Positions 26,024-38,230 of a stretch of 64,000 nt of DNA are shown here, one piece after another; position 1 is the stretch's first letter, and each line of letters begins with the position of its first letter. Below the pieces are notes generated by a model. It was not told the DNA's origin and searched no databases. It was given only the letters and a program-made list of their open reading frames with translations. The position numbers and the translations under genes were made by a program. The stretch comes from Paramecium tetraurelia (taxonomy: Eukaryota; Ciliophora; Oligohymenophorea; Peniculida; Parameciidae). The DNA lies in NCBI RefSeq assembly GCF_000165425.1, contig NW_001799623.1, forward strand, positions 67,134 through 131,133, read 5' to 3'.

Positions 26024-29000
26024 ATGAACAACTCGGGTTAATTACCATAGAGTCCTTAAGAATAATTAGAGGAGCGGATAAAGGCATTATCACTAAAGTA
26101 TAAAGAGCGGATCGATGAAACCTAGATTTTCAAAATGTTCATAAGTGATCAGGATGATTAATTTGCAATATGGAAAAATGCAGAAAGTCAAGTAAAATCA
26201 GTTTGTGGAGCTGATGTAAAAAGTGGAGAACTGACATTCTAATGTTTCACTTGTGCCCCTGATCCTCATCATATGTACTGCTAGAAGTGCTTTGATCCCG
26301 ATGTACATCTGAGTATGTTTTTTAAATTGAATAGATCATAAATGCATCATTAAGCATATGATTGGCGGTGCTTGTGATTGTGGTGATGAATAAACAATCG
26401 TACCATCCGGGTTTTGCTCAAAACATCAAGGAGTCTCAAAGTTTGATAAAGACTAGGAGTTAAAAAAAATTTCAGATCAACTTAAAAAGAATATAGAAAT
26501 CTTCATAAAAGCTGTGTGTAAAATATACTTACAACTTATGAGAAGAATAAAGTCAGATCATGACATGTATAATCCCGCAATCCTAAAGCTTTATCACCTA
26601 AGCGAAAAGTGGTTGATTGTTCCTATCAAATAGGTTATAGATTCTGAATATGATTTGGAGGAATATTATAGAATATTTTAGTAGGCATTATATTTGAACT
26701 CAATACTTTTTATAATGTGTGATTGGTTCACAGAATCAAGACTATGTTTCATAATTTTGGTTTCTTAAATATTTTAGTCCCAATTAACACCAGAATCCAA
26801 TCAAACACTATTTGAAGATTTAATGGAAGTTCAAGTATTACTTGAAGTTTTGGGACCATAGCCAGCCTAAAAAATAGAAAGTTTATTATTTAGGCTTTAC
26901 GCAGACTATCAATTTAAATAGTTCTTATAGGTTTGTTACTTAAAGAAATATTCGTCGATGTGGTTATAGACTAAGTCTAAAGTGACTCAGTACGACAAAT
27001 AGATGCAGGATTCTATAATCCAATTGTCAACTATAAATAATTAGCACATAGTTACGGCTCAACGCGAAGTCTTAGTGAAAATGGCTTAGAAAGTGAAACT
27101 CTATATTGAAAGTTATAAAAAATCAACTGAAATTACAACAGGTTTGCATGTCTCTGAAATTCATGAATAGCATACTTAATATGTGGCAGAAAAATTGCAA
27201 GAGATATTCCTAAATCATAAATATCTCTAAAATCTCAATGATTAAATTAGAGAGGTTTTGAATTTAATCTACTCCCACCAACCAATTGCAACAACATCTC
27301 ATCTATCTTTTTCAATAATTTTCAAATTAAGGTACGACTATAGTTTTTTCTACAAACTTGGCTTTTAGCAACTGCAGCATGTCCTTGGGGATTAATATTA
27401 ACAATTTTTTACTAGTAACACCAGCAAGGAAACTATTAGAAATTTTAAGTATGATTAATTCACAATTACCTCTTATTTAAACATTTATAATTCAATTAAG
27501 GCTCAACATTTAGACATACAAAACGATCATTTAACCATTTTCATATAAGATACGTATGATGGGTTTTATTTTCTAATTTGTTAAGGTTAGGCTGTTTAAG
27601 TGGTTTAAACAGGAATTTAAAAGCTATTTGCTTCTTAATTTAGTACACCAGAATTTTAAGAGAACCTTACCAAAGTATTGTTAGTATAATCCTATTAAAT
27701 TTTGAAAAAGAAAAGTAAAGGTATATCGGTAGATGATTAATTGAATGAGGCATATAAAAAATACATTGAAAATCAAGATTTGGGCGACGCTGAATTATTT
27801 GACAGATTAGCAAAAATTTATTTTTTGTTGATAAAAAGCATAACCGTAGTTGAAAGAGTATTTACTTTTCTCCTGTCGCAACTATATTGTTTGAAGAATT
27901 TTTCATCTGGAAAGGAATTCGAATCCTACCTACTTGATGTTTTAGAGGAAGACAAAAATGAATTAAAAAAGATCTTTTATGAAGTCTTATCAAAATGCTT
28001 ATAGATGTACGTTACAGTCTAGTTTTGTGACAATCAGTATTTACAGTAAATTTATTTGGGTTTGAATGATTAATAAGAAATTGGGGCTTCTGAATCTTAT
28101 GATAGTTCATTTTTGAGAATTTATTTGTTCTTATTTGAAAATGAAGGCTTTTAGGATTTAATTCAAATTATGAATAATCGAAGAGTGCCAAAATAGTTAG
28201 GTAGTGAAAGGATTCTTTGGTATATTTATATATTTTATATAATAGTTCCTTGCTATTAAGAATTTTTAGTTCTGATCTTGATATGTATAATATTTGTAGC
28301 TCAACACTGAAAGAACTACCAAAAGACTTGAAATTATCTTTAGCAAAGGCAATCTAAAATTTTTACAATCTTTCAACATATCTCTCTTTTACTGACATTG
28401 AGGCTAAGTTAAAACGCATGGGCATTCAAATTTGTTCTAATCTCCCAGATCATGTTCTTTAGATTTGTGAAGTTGACCATGCATTAAAACAATTGAAATT
28501 AAAACCAGATTACAGAGTAATTTATGAACCAGCCATTTTTTACATTAATACTTCTATTAATAGTCAGATTGTCGAAAAATTAGTAGAATAAAATAAATCA
28601 GAGACTGAGATACATTTGGGTAATGGAATATCTTGGGATGTTGAACTATTTTCAAAAAACAATTATAGAACCATCCTTTACAATATTTTGAAACATTACT
28701 GCTAGAGAGAATACATTTACTAAAATATTGAGTTACTAAAAACAAAAGGATTTGCTCTAATATAAGCTTATTAGTTGCTTTATATTTAAATAGTAGCAGC
28801 CAATTATTTTGTGTAATAAGAATTTAAATCTTATGCTCCTTTCATAATTAATGAACTTGAATAAATTCTTAAGGTAACTTAACGAAAAGATGACATTCAA
28901 AGAATTTAAGTACTGAGAGCAGAAATCGTCAAACTTATCACAGTAGTTTAACCAGTTGTTTAGAAATAACCCCAAGATAACAAAGTTAATTTATAAAATA

Positions 29001-30436
29001 AGAAGAATCAATTCAAGCAGAAGTATAACAAATTGCAAAACTCAGAATTTATACAAAATATGCTGGAAAGTAACAATGTTAAGGAAAACAAGGATGAAAA
29101 TGATTAAAAAGTGTGTTCATCCTGTAAATTACCTTTGAGTTAAGAGGCTAGTGTAGCCTTAATGTTATTGATCAAAAAACCTTAAACTTCCAATTTTTCT
29201 ATCATATCTAAGGAGGGATTAGAATGTTTCAAAAACGAAAAATATAATTTGATTGATTTAGGAATAGCAACATGTCAACATTATTTCCATTATACTTGTT
29301 TAATAGAGAGGTTTGAATAGGATTAACAATATCGAAGATAAAATGCTCCAGATTGGGTTAAGATTGGATGTCCAGTCTGTAAATTGCCTTGCACAATTAC
29401 TTTACCAATACAAAAGTAATTTACCTCAATGGATGTGGAATCCTTTAATTAGAATCTACAGTTGTTTGTAGCTAAAAATGGAGTTGAGAATTTATTTGAA
29501 AATCAAATTGTTGCATTAGAGACTCTATCAGAATCCTATCTCAACATTTTCTTTGATTTGTTAATTTCCTTAATCCACAATCCATCATAGTATATAAGGG
29601 ATTAAAAAGACATTGTATTCAATCATTTACTCTAAATCTTGAATGTTACAAATATGGAACCAGCCAAAAATCAAATTACTGAGAAATTCCAATTTTAGAC
29701 AGAAAACAATTTTATTTTAAAAATACTTTCTTTAATTCAACAATATGTGATTGTTGAAAAAGACTTGTAAAGGTTCAAATTAGAAGTCATTACTAGTTGC
29801 AGACAATACAACATATCTAACGAAATTACAAATTAGATAGTTTTGTCATTAGATATAAAAGATGAACTAGCGTAATAAAGCTCGCAAATCCAAAAACAAA
29901 TAGAGAATTAGGAACATCCTAATCAATATGCTATAATAAATTAAGAATAATTGGAAGACCAATTAAAAAGCATACTTGGATTAACATTTGAAGAGTTTTA
30001 TAATAAATACTTTACTAAAAAATGTTTTGTCTGTGGATTCTACAATAAAAATCAATAACATGGAGGATTTTCTGTGTGTTTATTCTGCTCAAAAACATTC
30101 TGTATATATAAATGTCAAAAGGACAAGACTATGGGCAATTTAAATCAACATGCAAATAAGGAGCATAATGGAATATCTATTTATGTTAATTTGAGAAATG
30201 GGTATGTGACTTTGTTATGTTCTCCAATATCCATTCAGTATTATAAATGTTTATTTTACAATCAATTAGGGTAAACTATAGAAATCGAGAATCCGAATTC
30301 AGATTGGAAGTCATTCCATTTAGATATCTAAAAGGTTAAAGAAATTTCACAAATAATCATGAGCAGTTCTTATTAAGCAATCATTAGGAATATAGAAGTC
30401 AGGTAGCACCAATTGGATATGGAAGGATGGCTTTGA
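26024..30436 (+). CDS. UBR1: UBR-type E3 ubiquitin ligase (N-recognin, UBR1/2-like)
   Basis: 1,454 residues; introns at 26313-26334 (22 nt) and 28220-28245 (26 nt) give an exact frame. Residues ~60-130 form a UBR box: SVCGADVKSGELTFQCFTC, HHMYCQKCFD, HKCIIKHMIGGACDCGDE and GFCSKHQG, with the zinc ligands and the GGxCDCGD motif in place. Residues ~1017-1110 form a RING-H2 finger (VCSSCKLPL, TCQHYFHYTC, GCPVCKLPC). The end (~1317-1454) has the cysteine/histidine-rich UBLC-like part (CFVCGF, CLFCSKTFC, HANKEHNG). Known UBR1/2 proteins bind destabilising N-terminal residues and ubiquitinate the substrate. The OSBP-like gene starts 47 nt downstream on the same strand. Confidence 0.9.
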
Positions 30437-30483
30437 ATTAGTATGCAATGATTCTTGAGTATCAATAAATTTGGTTAATAATT

Positions 30484-33293
30484 ATGAATATTTCTAATTT
30501 TTTCCAGGAATGCGTCAATACTGTCATGGATACACGACCAATTCAGTATCAACCTTCGATGCAAATAAGTGAAGGAGAGATTTTAGTAAAAGGAAAAACG
30601 TTTGGTAGATGGGAAACTAAGAAGTTTATTATTGATGATGAGAAGAGGGTTTTCGCACTCAGGAGTTCTAATGGAAAAACAAGACTAAAACCCTATTTTC
30701 TCTAGGAGTATTAAGTATGGAGTTAATTATTCAAAATCATAGATTGAGAATAAAGAGAAGAAAAAAGATAAAATAACATTTGATTTAACTTCGAAAACTG
30801 GAGGAAAATGCTTAACTCTTGGGATCGAAAATGAACAAAAGGCAAACGAGTTCATTAATACTCTTCAGGATTTATGCAATAGAGTAGAAGTGAAGCAGAA
30901 TGTGAATGAAACTATATAGCAGAATATTTAAGATCAAAGCTAAATCAATTAACATTGTACCATTATTATAAATTATAGGGAGAAATCAAGGTGGATGAAA
31001 TTGATTATGAAATTCCGAGCTTCTTTGATATCGGAGAAATAAGGGATAGGTAAAAAAGTGTTTTAAATTAGTATCGCTCATATAAGGAAGGGATAACACA
31101 ATTTGGAGAATTTTAAATTAGTTTTTGAGAATAAATTATTAATATATAGAAATGAACACAACCATCATTAATTTAAAGTTTTCATGGAATTTGACGGCGA
31201 TTGTAATTTTTATATATTTATCACAATTACATAGGCCGAGATTCAATTATTCAGAATTTAACAGATTATAATAAAATTAATTAGTGGAATGCACTTATTA
31301 ATGCACAAGATAGTAGGATGATAAAAGAGTTGCATGCAGATAAATCTTTTCTGATATGTGAGATTCGTGAATTGTCAAACCTATTCATCTTTAAACGAGA
31401 ATTTCAATATTTGCAACATCATTTAAAAGTTGATAATATCGATTTTATTGTACAAAAATAAATTGATCAAAAATCCTACACTAAAAATTATTAAGGAAGC
31501 CTTAAATATGGTGTATGGGCTGTTTAAACAAGGTACAATTTGCATCTCTAATTTTAGTGAAAATACAACCAAACTCTATTACTTTTCTGAACAATCTATG
31601 TAAGGGCTCTCTTATCCCGATGAGGATGGCTATCTTATATAGCAATTTTTAAAGCAAATAATCAATATATATTAATAAAGCAGCAGATCTTAATAGGATT
31701 TATCATAAATTAAGTAGAATGAACAAAATTTATAAGTTTATTAATAGAATCAAAATCAGGCATTAACAAAAAAATAATCAAATAAATAAGAAGACAAGGA
31801 AGAGTTCTATGATTGCGAAGAAATAGATGCTATGAATGATAAATTGTTTATGGTTGAGGCAGATTCCAATAAAAATAATGATGTACAAGATGAAGTTGCG
31901 AGAGATGTCTATGAACAGAACATCAGAAGATTGACATCTCTTCCTTTATAAGTAGACGCATTAGATAATATACAAGACTGGGTTGATAAAAAGATGAAAT
32001 TAGTGTTATCTGGGAATTATAATTCCCATTCTATTAGTGTTAAACATTAATTGTAACCAAAAGAATATGATCCAACACAGCGTTAATTATTAACGTAATA
32101 GGAAGGGGGACATTATATTTTTAAGAAGGATTTCATAAGGGAAGAGAAGAGTGGAGGATTAAAAGTGATTAATGAAGAAAAGTTAGCCGCTTAAAAGGCT
32201 GTCATCAAATTCTTATTAACTAGAATTGGTGCTTCTCTTATGATGGGCAAATCAATTACTAGTATATCGATGCCAGTATCTATCTTTGAGGCTAGATCAA
32301 ATACTGAGAGAGTATGTAATAGTATGGGATTCGCACCTATTTATTTGGAAGATGCTGCTCAATCTTCAGATATTTATTATAGGATTAAATAATGTGCTGC
32401 TTTTTAATTTGGATTTATATTTATGTATCTATCTTGTGAAAAAGTATTCAATTTATCTATCTAAGCCCTTCAATCCAATATTAGGAGAGACTTTTTAAGG
32501 GTTCTATGATAATTGTCCCATCTATTGCGAATAAATTAGTCATCATCCTCCTATATGTGCGATCTAAATGTATGGTCGAAAATACAGGTAGAAATTATTT
32601 AAATAATCCCTATTAGAATAGATGCTTAATTGGAATTGATTGCTAACTTTAATTCAAATTCAGTGGTTGGCAGAAATGTTGGTACAGTCAAAATCACATT
32701 CGAAAATCCTCATCAAGTTGTATTGATCACTTTGGCTCCAGGCAGTTTGAATGGAACAACCTATGGAGATAAAGTGATGAATTATCTTGAAAAGTAATTC
32801 ATAATAGATTTAAAAAATAAAATAATCGCTGAAATTACTTTTAATCCGGATAAAAAATATTGTCAGTTTTTTGATGTTGAATACGTAAATCAATTGGATT
32901 ATTTGTGTGGGGCTATTTGTGATGTGACTGATGCAGCAATATTGAAATATCACAAGGAAGGATATCGCAAATACAAAGGGTTGGATCTAAAGTCAGATAT
33001 CAAATAAATTAGACATAAAATCAAAGGAATATGGGTGAATGAAATCAAAGTATGGATAATCTTATTTTACTTAATAGATAGATAATTAGAAGTTAATTTC
33101 TATTTACAATGACTTTCCTGTTAAAATGTAATTGGCTTAATATCCAATTCCATCAGATGCTAATTTCAGAATGGATTTACTGTGGTGGAAATTGAGAGAC
33201 TTTGATTAATCTTAATAGTGGAAGGAGAAATTGGAAATCCTATAAAGAGAAGATAGGAAGTTGAGGGAACAGAAAATGAAAAAGAAGAAGTGA
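30484..33293 (+). CDS. Oxysterol-binding-protein-related protein (ORP) with PH domain
   Basis: Around 900 residues. The N-terminal ~25-130 is a PH domain (EGEILVKGKTFGRWETKKF ... EQKANEFINTLQDLCNRVEV), interrupted by a 28-nt intron after QEYQ. A low-complexity Gln/Asn-rich middle follows. The C-terminal ORD is clear: KPFNPILGETFQG, then the family signature EQISHHPPICA, then GRNVGTVKITFENPHQVVL and FFDVEYVNQLDYLCG. Such proteins move sterols or PI4P between membranes at contact sites. Further short introns must exist in the middle; I did not fix each one. It ends in a run of lysines. Transport function is inferred from the family. Confidence 0.85.
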
Positions 33294-33438
33294 AATATTA
33301 ATTTAAAATAATGTTTTAAAACGCATTTCTATTCCATAATTTCTTAATTGATTTAATTACTAATTCATCATATATTGGATTAGCTTTATATTTTAAGAGA
33401 TTGTAAGTAAGTAAAAAATCAATTATATTTATTTTATA

Positions 33439-34249
33439 ATGGATTAAGAATCTAATTTTTATTTCAGATTAGAATCAGATATTTAAATCTAGAGTGGTAT
33501 ACCAACATTCCAATAAATTGGTTAAATAAAGTATTTTTTATCTTCCATCAAGTTTTATGCAATCAGAATTATAAATTCCCCCCTAAATATAATAGGCTAA
33601 CCTTATTCAATCTCCAGAAAACTCTATGATTATGTAAGCTTCCCCGATTAATGGCCATTTATTTGGTAACAATTCTCCAATTCATTCTTAACAGGATGAA
33701 GAGGATATTTCTCTTGTGAATCAGATGTATGAATCCCAAGTATTTTCATAACCAATTTTGGACATTTCCTAAATAAGTCAAATTTAACTCTAACCTAAAA
33801 CTAAATTGGATCTAACAGATCAACCAAAATACAAAAAAAAAAAAGTTGGATGTTCTTGTACTAAGAGAAAATGTTCTTCCAAATATTGCTTTTGTGCTAA
33901 AGTTGGTCAATCCTGTTCCAATCTATGTAAATGTGTCGATTGCAGTAACAACAAATCCTTCATGAGTTAACAAATACAAGTTACAAATGCTTAAGAACAA
34001 AAAGGATGTAAGTGCAAGAAAAACTTTTGCTTAAAAGGTTATTGTGATTGTTTTGCAAAAGGAATGCAATGTAGCTCTAATTGCAAATGCATTTCATGCA
34101 AAAATATGCTAACGATTGAACCTATCAAAGACAAAGTACCAATAATTAAGAAAAAAATCAAAAAGTTTAGTAAATTTTATAAGAATAAAAAAGGGTTCAT
34201 TAGAACAAACAAAAAAGGACTAATATTAACTTAAGTAGAAAATTAATGA
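33439..34249 (+). CDS. CXC-domain (tesmin/TSO1/LIN54-like) DNA-binding protein
   Basis: 262 residues; a 22-nt intron at 33531-33552 closes the frame exactly. The second half carries two CXC repeats: KKVGCSCTKRKCSSKYCFC ... CSNLCKCVDCSN and KGCKCKKNFCLKGYCDCF ... CSSNCKCISCKN, joined by a short linker. In LIN54 and plant TSO1 such pairs bind the CHR-type promoter element of cell-cycle genes. The N-terminal ~130 residues are Ser/Gln/Pro-rich with no motif. The C-terminus is strongly basic. It follows the ORP gene by 145 nt and faces the LKR gene tail to tail. Confidence 0.85.
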
Positions 34250-34367
34250 TTAACATAATATTATAATTATGTGTAGTTTTGCTTCTTTCTTTCTTATTGA
34301 TATTACTTCATATTAATTTATTTACTATTTAATATTCATTTCTATTATGTAAAATGAATAATATTAA

Positions 34368-36110
34368 TCACTCCATCTCGACTTAGATTTCTAGACTCTC
34401 ACATAATTGAATGACCTTATCAACCTCATCCATTAATTATCCTTTGTCTTTACTGTACAATTAGAGTAAACAAGAAGTTTGTTAATTATCAGATTGGCCA
34501 GCTTGAATGTCTACAATGTTGAATTTACAACCACTAAAAGATTTAATACAATAATTACGATTAAACTACTGATAAGATTTTATTGATCGCACCAGTGTCG
34601 AACAAATGTCCTGTTAATTTGATAGCCAAATAGGAAGGAACTTTCTTTAAGGCTTTTTTAGGTTAGAAACTTTCAGCTTCCTTCAATTAATCATTAATAT
34701 TTCTTAAATGAGTAATATATTAAAATTTATGAGTTAGTTATCCATGTAATGTGATTGTAGCATTTTATAAAAACACAGGTAACCCACTTTCCTCTAAAGG
34801 CTTGCTTGAATCTGAATAAGCAAGATGAGGAACAATGTCTCTCAGAGCAATACCAAAATCAATACTAGCATCATAAGGTAATTGAGAAGGTAAAAAATCT
34901 ATTGACATGTACATAATGTCTTTTGGTGATTTTGCATCAAATTCATCATGAATTGATTCTGAAATTGGTTCATAAAAATAAACAGGATTATCAGGTGTTG
35001 TATATTTCTTTAAGAATTGAATTGATCCTTCCATATCACAAGTAACATCACATATGGCTTATAATCTACTTTTTCCTGATTGAACTAAATCCTAAATTTT
35101 AAAATATTGTAATTACTTTCATTTATGAATTTGTAATGTATCTAGGGAATTTGTGATCCCAATATATGTCATTTACTATAATAGTTAAATATGGTAAATA
35201 TTTGGTATGGAAAACAGGGGTGTATTAATTTGGATGATTGTAATAATCTGCTGAAGTAAATTCCTTGTCATAGTCTTCTTGATGTCTAACTAAATCAGTT
35301 GTTTTGAATGGACACACATAAACTGTTCTTCTGTGTTTAGGATCATTTGGAGTATTCACTAATTCTTTCAATTCTGAAGGTTTAACCAAAGTTACGTGAA
35401 GATTAGATAATGCTTCCATTGAACCTTTACCACATAAACCTGATGAGCCCAGAACACCAATAATAATTGGTAATCCTGCTTCCTTTGGAAGTCCTCTATC
35501 CTTGATGGCTTGTCCTGCCACATTTAGTGCTTAATAAGCGTCCTTTTTATTAAAGTATTAATAGGTTGGGCCTATTTGGAGGAATGGAGTAGCAATGTCT
35601 CTTTTGAGTAAATACTTTCCGTATTCATTCAAGAATGTGATGATTCCTGCTATGCCTGCGTATGGGAATGCTGTAGTATTAACACCCTATTGAATTAATA
35701 TATAGATTACTTTTTCATCATAAATTCTTTCATAATCCAAATGTCTAATATTTTTCTTTATCATCATGTCCAATGCAGGCATGTTGTGTGGCTATGCTTT
35801 AATTGTGTGAGACCAATGTAAGTAGGTCATTCCTTCGATGTATTTATCAAGTGGAATCTCTTTGATGCAAACAATGCCTTTGCATTAAGTCAAGTCTTCT
35901 TAAACTAAGCATCCAACTTCTAAATATTGTTCATCGGTAAAAATTCTTTTTGTTGATGGCTAGACCACCATTTATATTTGTGGATGCTTAGATTAAACAT
36001 GAATTCATTACTTTTTCCATGATGTATTTGCAATCGTGAGGAGGGATTGGAGTCCTTCTTTCCCAATAAGATTTATCTTCAGCTCTAATACCGATGTACA
36101 ACTTGTCCAT
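34368..36110 (-). CDS. Lysine-ketoglutarate reductase (monofunctional, with LOR-type C-terminal domain)
   Basis: 547 residues after four introns: 35987-36011, 35687-35710, 35092-35116 and 34534-34558. Matches to the LKR half of AASS run from the start: RAEDKSYWERRTPIPP, VVQPSTKRIFTDEQY, HWSHTIKAQPHNM, PYAGIAGIITFLNEYG, GVLGSSGLCGKG, EGSIQFLKKYTT and IDFLPSQLPYDAS. The end (GHLFDTGAINKIL, DIQAGQSDNQQ) matches the LOR segment that in plants sits between the LKR and saccharopine dehydrogenase domains. No dehydrogenase domain follows before the TGA. The enzyme joins lysine and 2-oxoglutarate into saccharopine, the first step of lysine degradation. Confidence 0.9.
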
Positions 36111-36680
36111 TTCTTTTTCGAAATAATTTAAATATTAAAGATATGAAAATGCGTCACCCAGCTTTATAATCTCAATTAATTAAATTGCTTATATAAAATA
36201 TATTTAAATTGAATAGTGCATATAATGACGTTTTACTCAAAGACTTTCTAATTTTCTTATAATTGAATTATTTTTTTACCATTGATTATATAGTTTATAC
36301 AAAAACAAGAAACAGTAAAAGAATATTTTTACAAACTTTAAGATGCACCTTTGAGGTGTATTTTATATTAAATATGAATTGAAAGATAAATAACTTTTAA
36401 TGAATTCCCGGAAAAATAAATTCTTTCTTTTTTACTTCTCTGGTAAATTTCTCTTAGAGTCTTAGTTTAAGTTTTTCAGTTGATGGAATAAAAATTTTGA
36501 TTTGATTTTGAACATTGTTTGTTCCATATAAGTATGATTTATTTCATTTTATTAAAAAATAACCGAAATATTAATTCTTCATATTTATTACGTTGGAATT
36601 AAAATGGTTCGTATTTTTCAGAATTTGATAAGTGAAATGGAATAACATTCAAAATATATTAATTAAATTATCTTATTATC
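36111..36680. other. AT-rich divergent intergenic region
   Basis: Between the LKR start and the first pterin-dehydratase-like start. A/T-rich with no open frame of note; both promoters should lie here. I see no repeat or RNA gene. Confidence 0.5.
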
Positions 36681-37235
36681 ATGTACAGATACGTCTCAAG
36701 TGAACTTGGCTTCAGAACACCTGCTTTGATTAATTCCATTAAAATTTTCGTCAGAGATTTCTCAGATGTCCCTTCAATTTCTGTTTCGAGATTAAACACA
36801 GAAGAAATTAGCTAAGCTATGGAAATTCATTCATTATCATGGCAATAAAGCACAGATTCTACAAAACTTATAAAAGAATTTAAATTCACCAATTTCAAGT
36901 AAACCTTCGTTTTCATGGGATCAGTCTCTTAAGTTGCCGATTAAATGCAACGTAATTCTTTATTACAATATTTAGATTTCCCAAAATGGGTGCAAAAAGG
37001 AAACACAGTGACTGTTGAAATGACAACCTAGGATTGTAGAGGCATCTCAGTCAAGGATATTTTATTGGCTTATACTATGGATAACATTGCAAATGATGTC
37101 GAAAATCAAAAAGTTGAAAATGTGTGTGACACTGTTAAAGTATCTACAAATTAATTGTTAACCAATTGGAACTCAAATTATACTAAAACCGAAGAGTTAT
37201 TCTAAGGTTTCCAAAAGAATATAGTTTAACTTTGA
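36681..37235 (+). CDS. Pterin-4a-carbinolamine dehydratase-like protein, copy 1
   Basis: 176 residues; one 24-nt intron at 36953-36976. The PCD/DCoH pattern is visible: FKFTNFKQTFVFMGSV, then QHFPKWVQKGNTVTVEMTT, then GISVKDILLAYTMDNIA (known form: HHPxW...V...LxTH...GlsxxDxxLA). Only one of the two usual HHP histidines remains, and the histidine of the TH motif is a threonine. Catalysis may thus be weakened or the protein may serve another purpose, such as a DCoH-like partner. The N-terminus MYRYVSSELGFRT could be a mitochondrial presequence. The intron sits at the same codon as in copy 2. Confidence 0.75.
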
Positions 37236-37461
37236 TACCTTATAAATATATATATATATAAGATATTATAACTTCGTTAAATTTAATAAGCTATAAATCA
37301 GAATTGTCTTCTAAAACAATAATTTCAGATTTTATCAGTTAAATTAAACTGATATTAAATCACATCATAATTTATAAGATTTTAATTAAGACGCAATTTT
37401 CTAGATTTATAAACCCCTAAAAGATCATAATATTTTAATAATTAAATTAAAAAATATTTAC

Positions 37462-38024
37462 ATGTATAGATATATTTCATCATTTACATAAAATCATTTA
37501 ATCATGGAATAAATAAAAGTTTTTATAAAAGACTTTAAAGAAGTTCCAAAGTTAGCAACCTCGAAACTCAACTAAGAACATGTCAATCAACTCAAAGACA
37601 TCCAACAGCTGTCAGAATAATGGTAATTTAACTCATCAATGACAGTCATAAAGAGAGAATTTGAGTTCCCCACTTTTAAAGAAAGCTTTGCTTTTATGAG
37701 CTCTGTTTCTGATTTATCTGAGAAGATGGAACGTAAGATATTTAATTTAATCATTTAGATTATCCCAAATGGTACAATAAGGGAAATAAAGTCATTGTTG
37801 AAATCACCACTCCAAGCGTAGGACTGACAATAAAAGATATTTTGCTCGCCTACACTATGGATAACATTTCAAATGATATCCTGAATGAAGACATCCAATT
37901 TATATGTTAATAAAGTAAATTGACTTCTCAATCTACAACATTATTAAATTGGTGGAACAAAAACTACTCTAAATATGAGGAGGAAATATCTTCATAATTT
38001 TAGAGAAATGTCAATCAAATTTGA
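37462..38024 (+). CDS. Pterin-4a-carbinolamine dehydratase-like protein, copy 2
   Basis: 178 residues; one 26-nt intron at 37733-37758, in the same codon as in copy 1. It has FEFPTFKESFAFMSSV, EHYPKWYNKGNKVIVEITT and LTIKDILLAYTMDNIS. As in copy 1, a single histidine precedes PKW and the TH motif reads TT. Both proteins start MYRY(V/I)SS and share the LLAYTMDNI block, so they are tandem duplicates; they have diverged a good deal elsewhere, so the duplication is not recent. Copy 1 ends 226 nt upstream. Confidence 0.75.
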
Positions 38025-38230
38025 TGAGGATCAATCTGATTTTGTCAAATATATGTCATTCAAATTTATATTATAATATATAATCACATTTTATTCTCAA
38101 TCAATATATTGATCAAGCTTATAGATATTTATGTGCATCTACTTGTGCTTTACCTTGTCTTATTAATATAAGTTATTTAAGGTAGATTGAGTATTCTATA
38201 TAATTTACATAAATTAAGTTTAATCATTTA

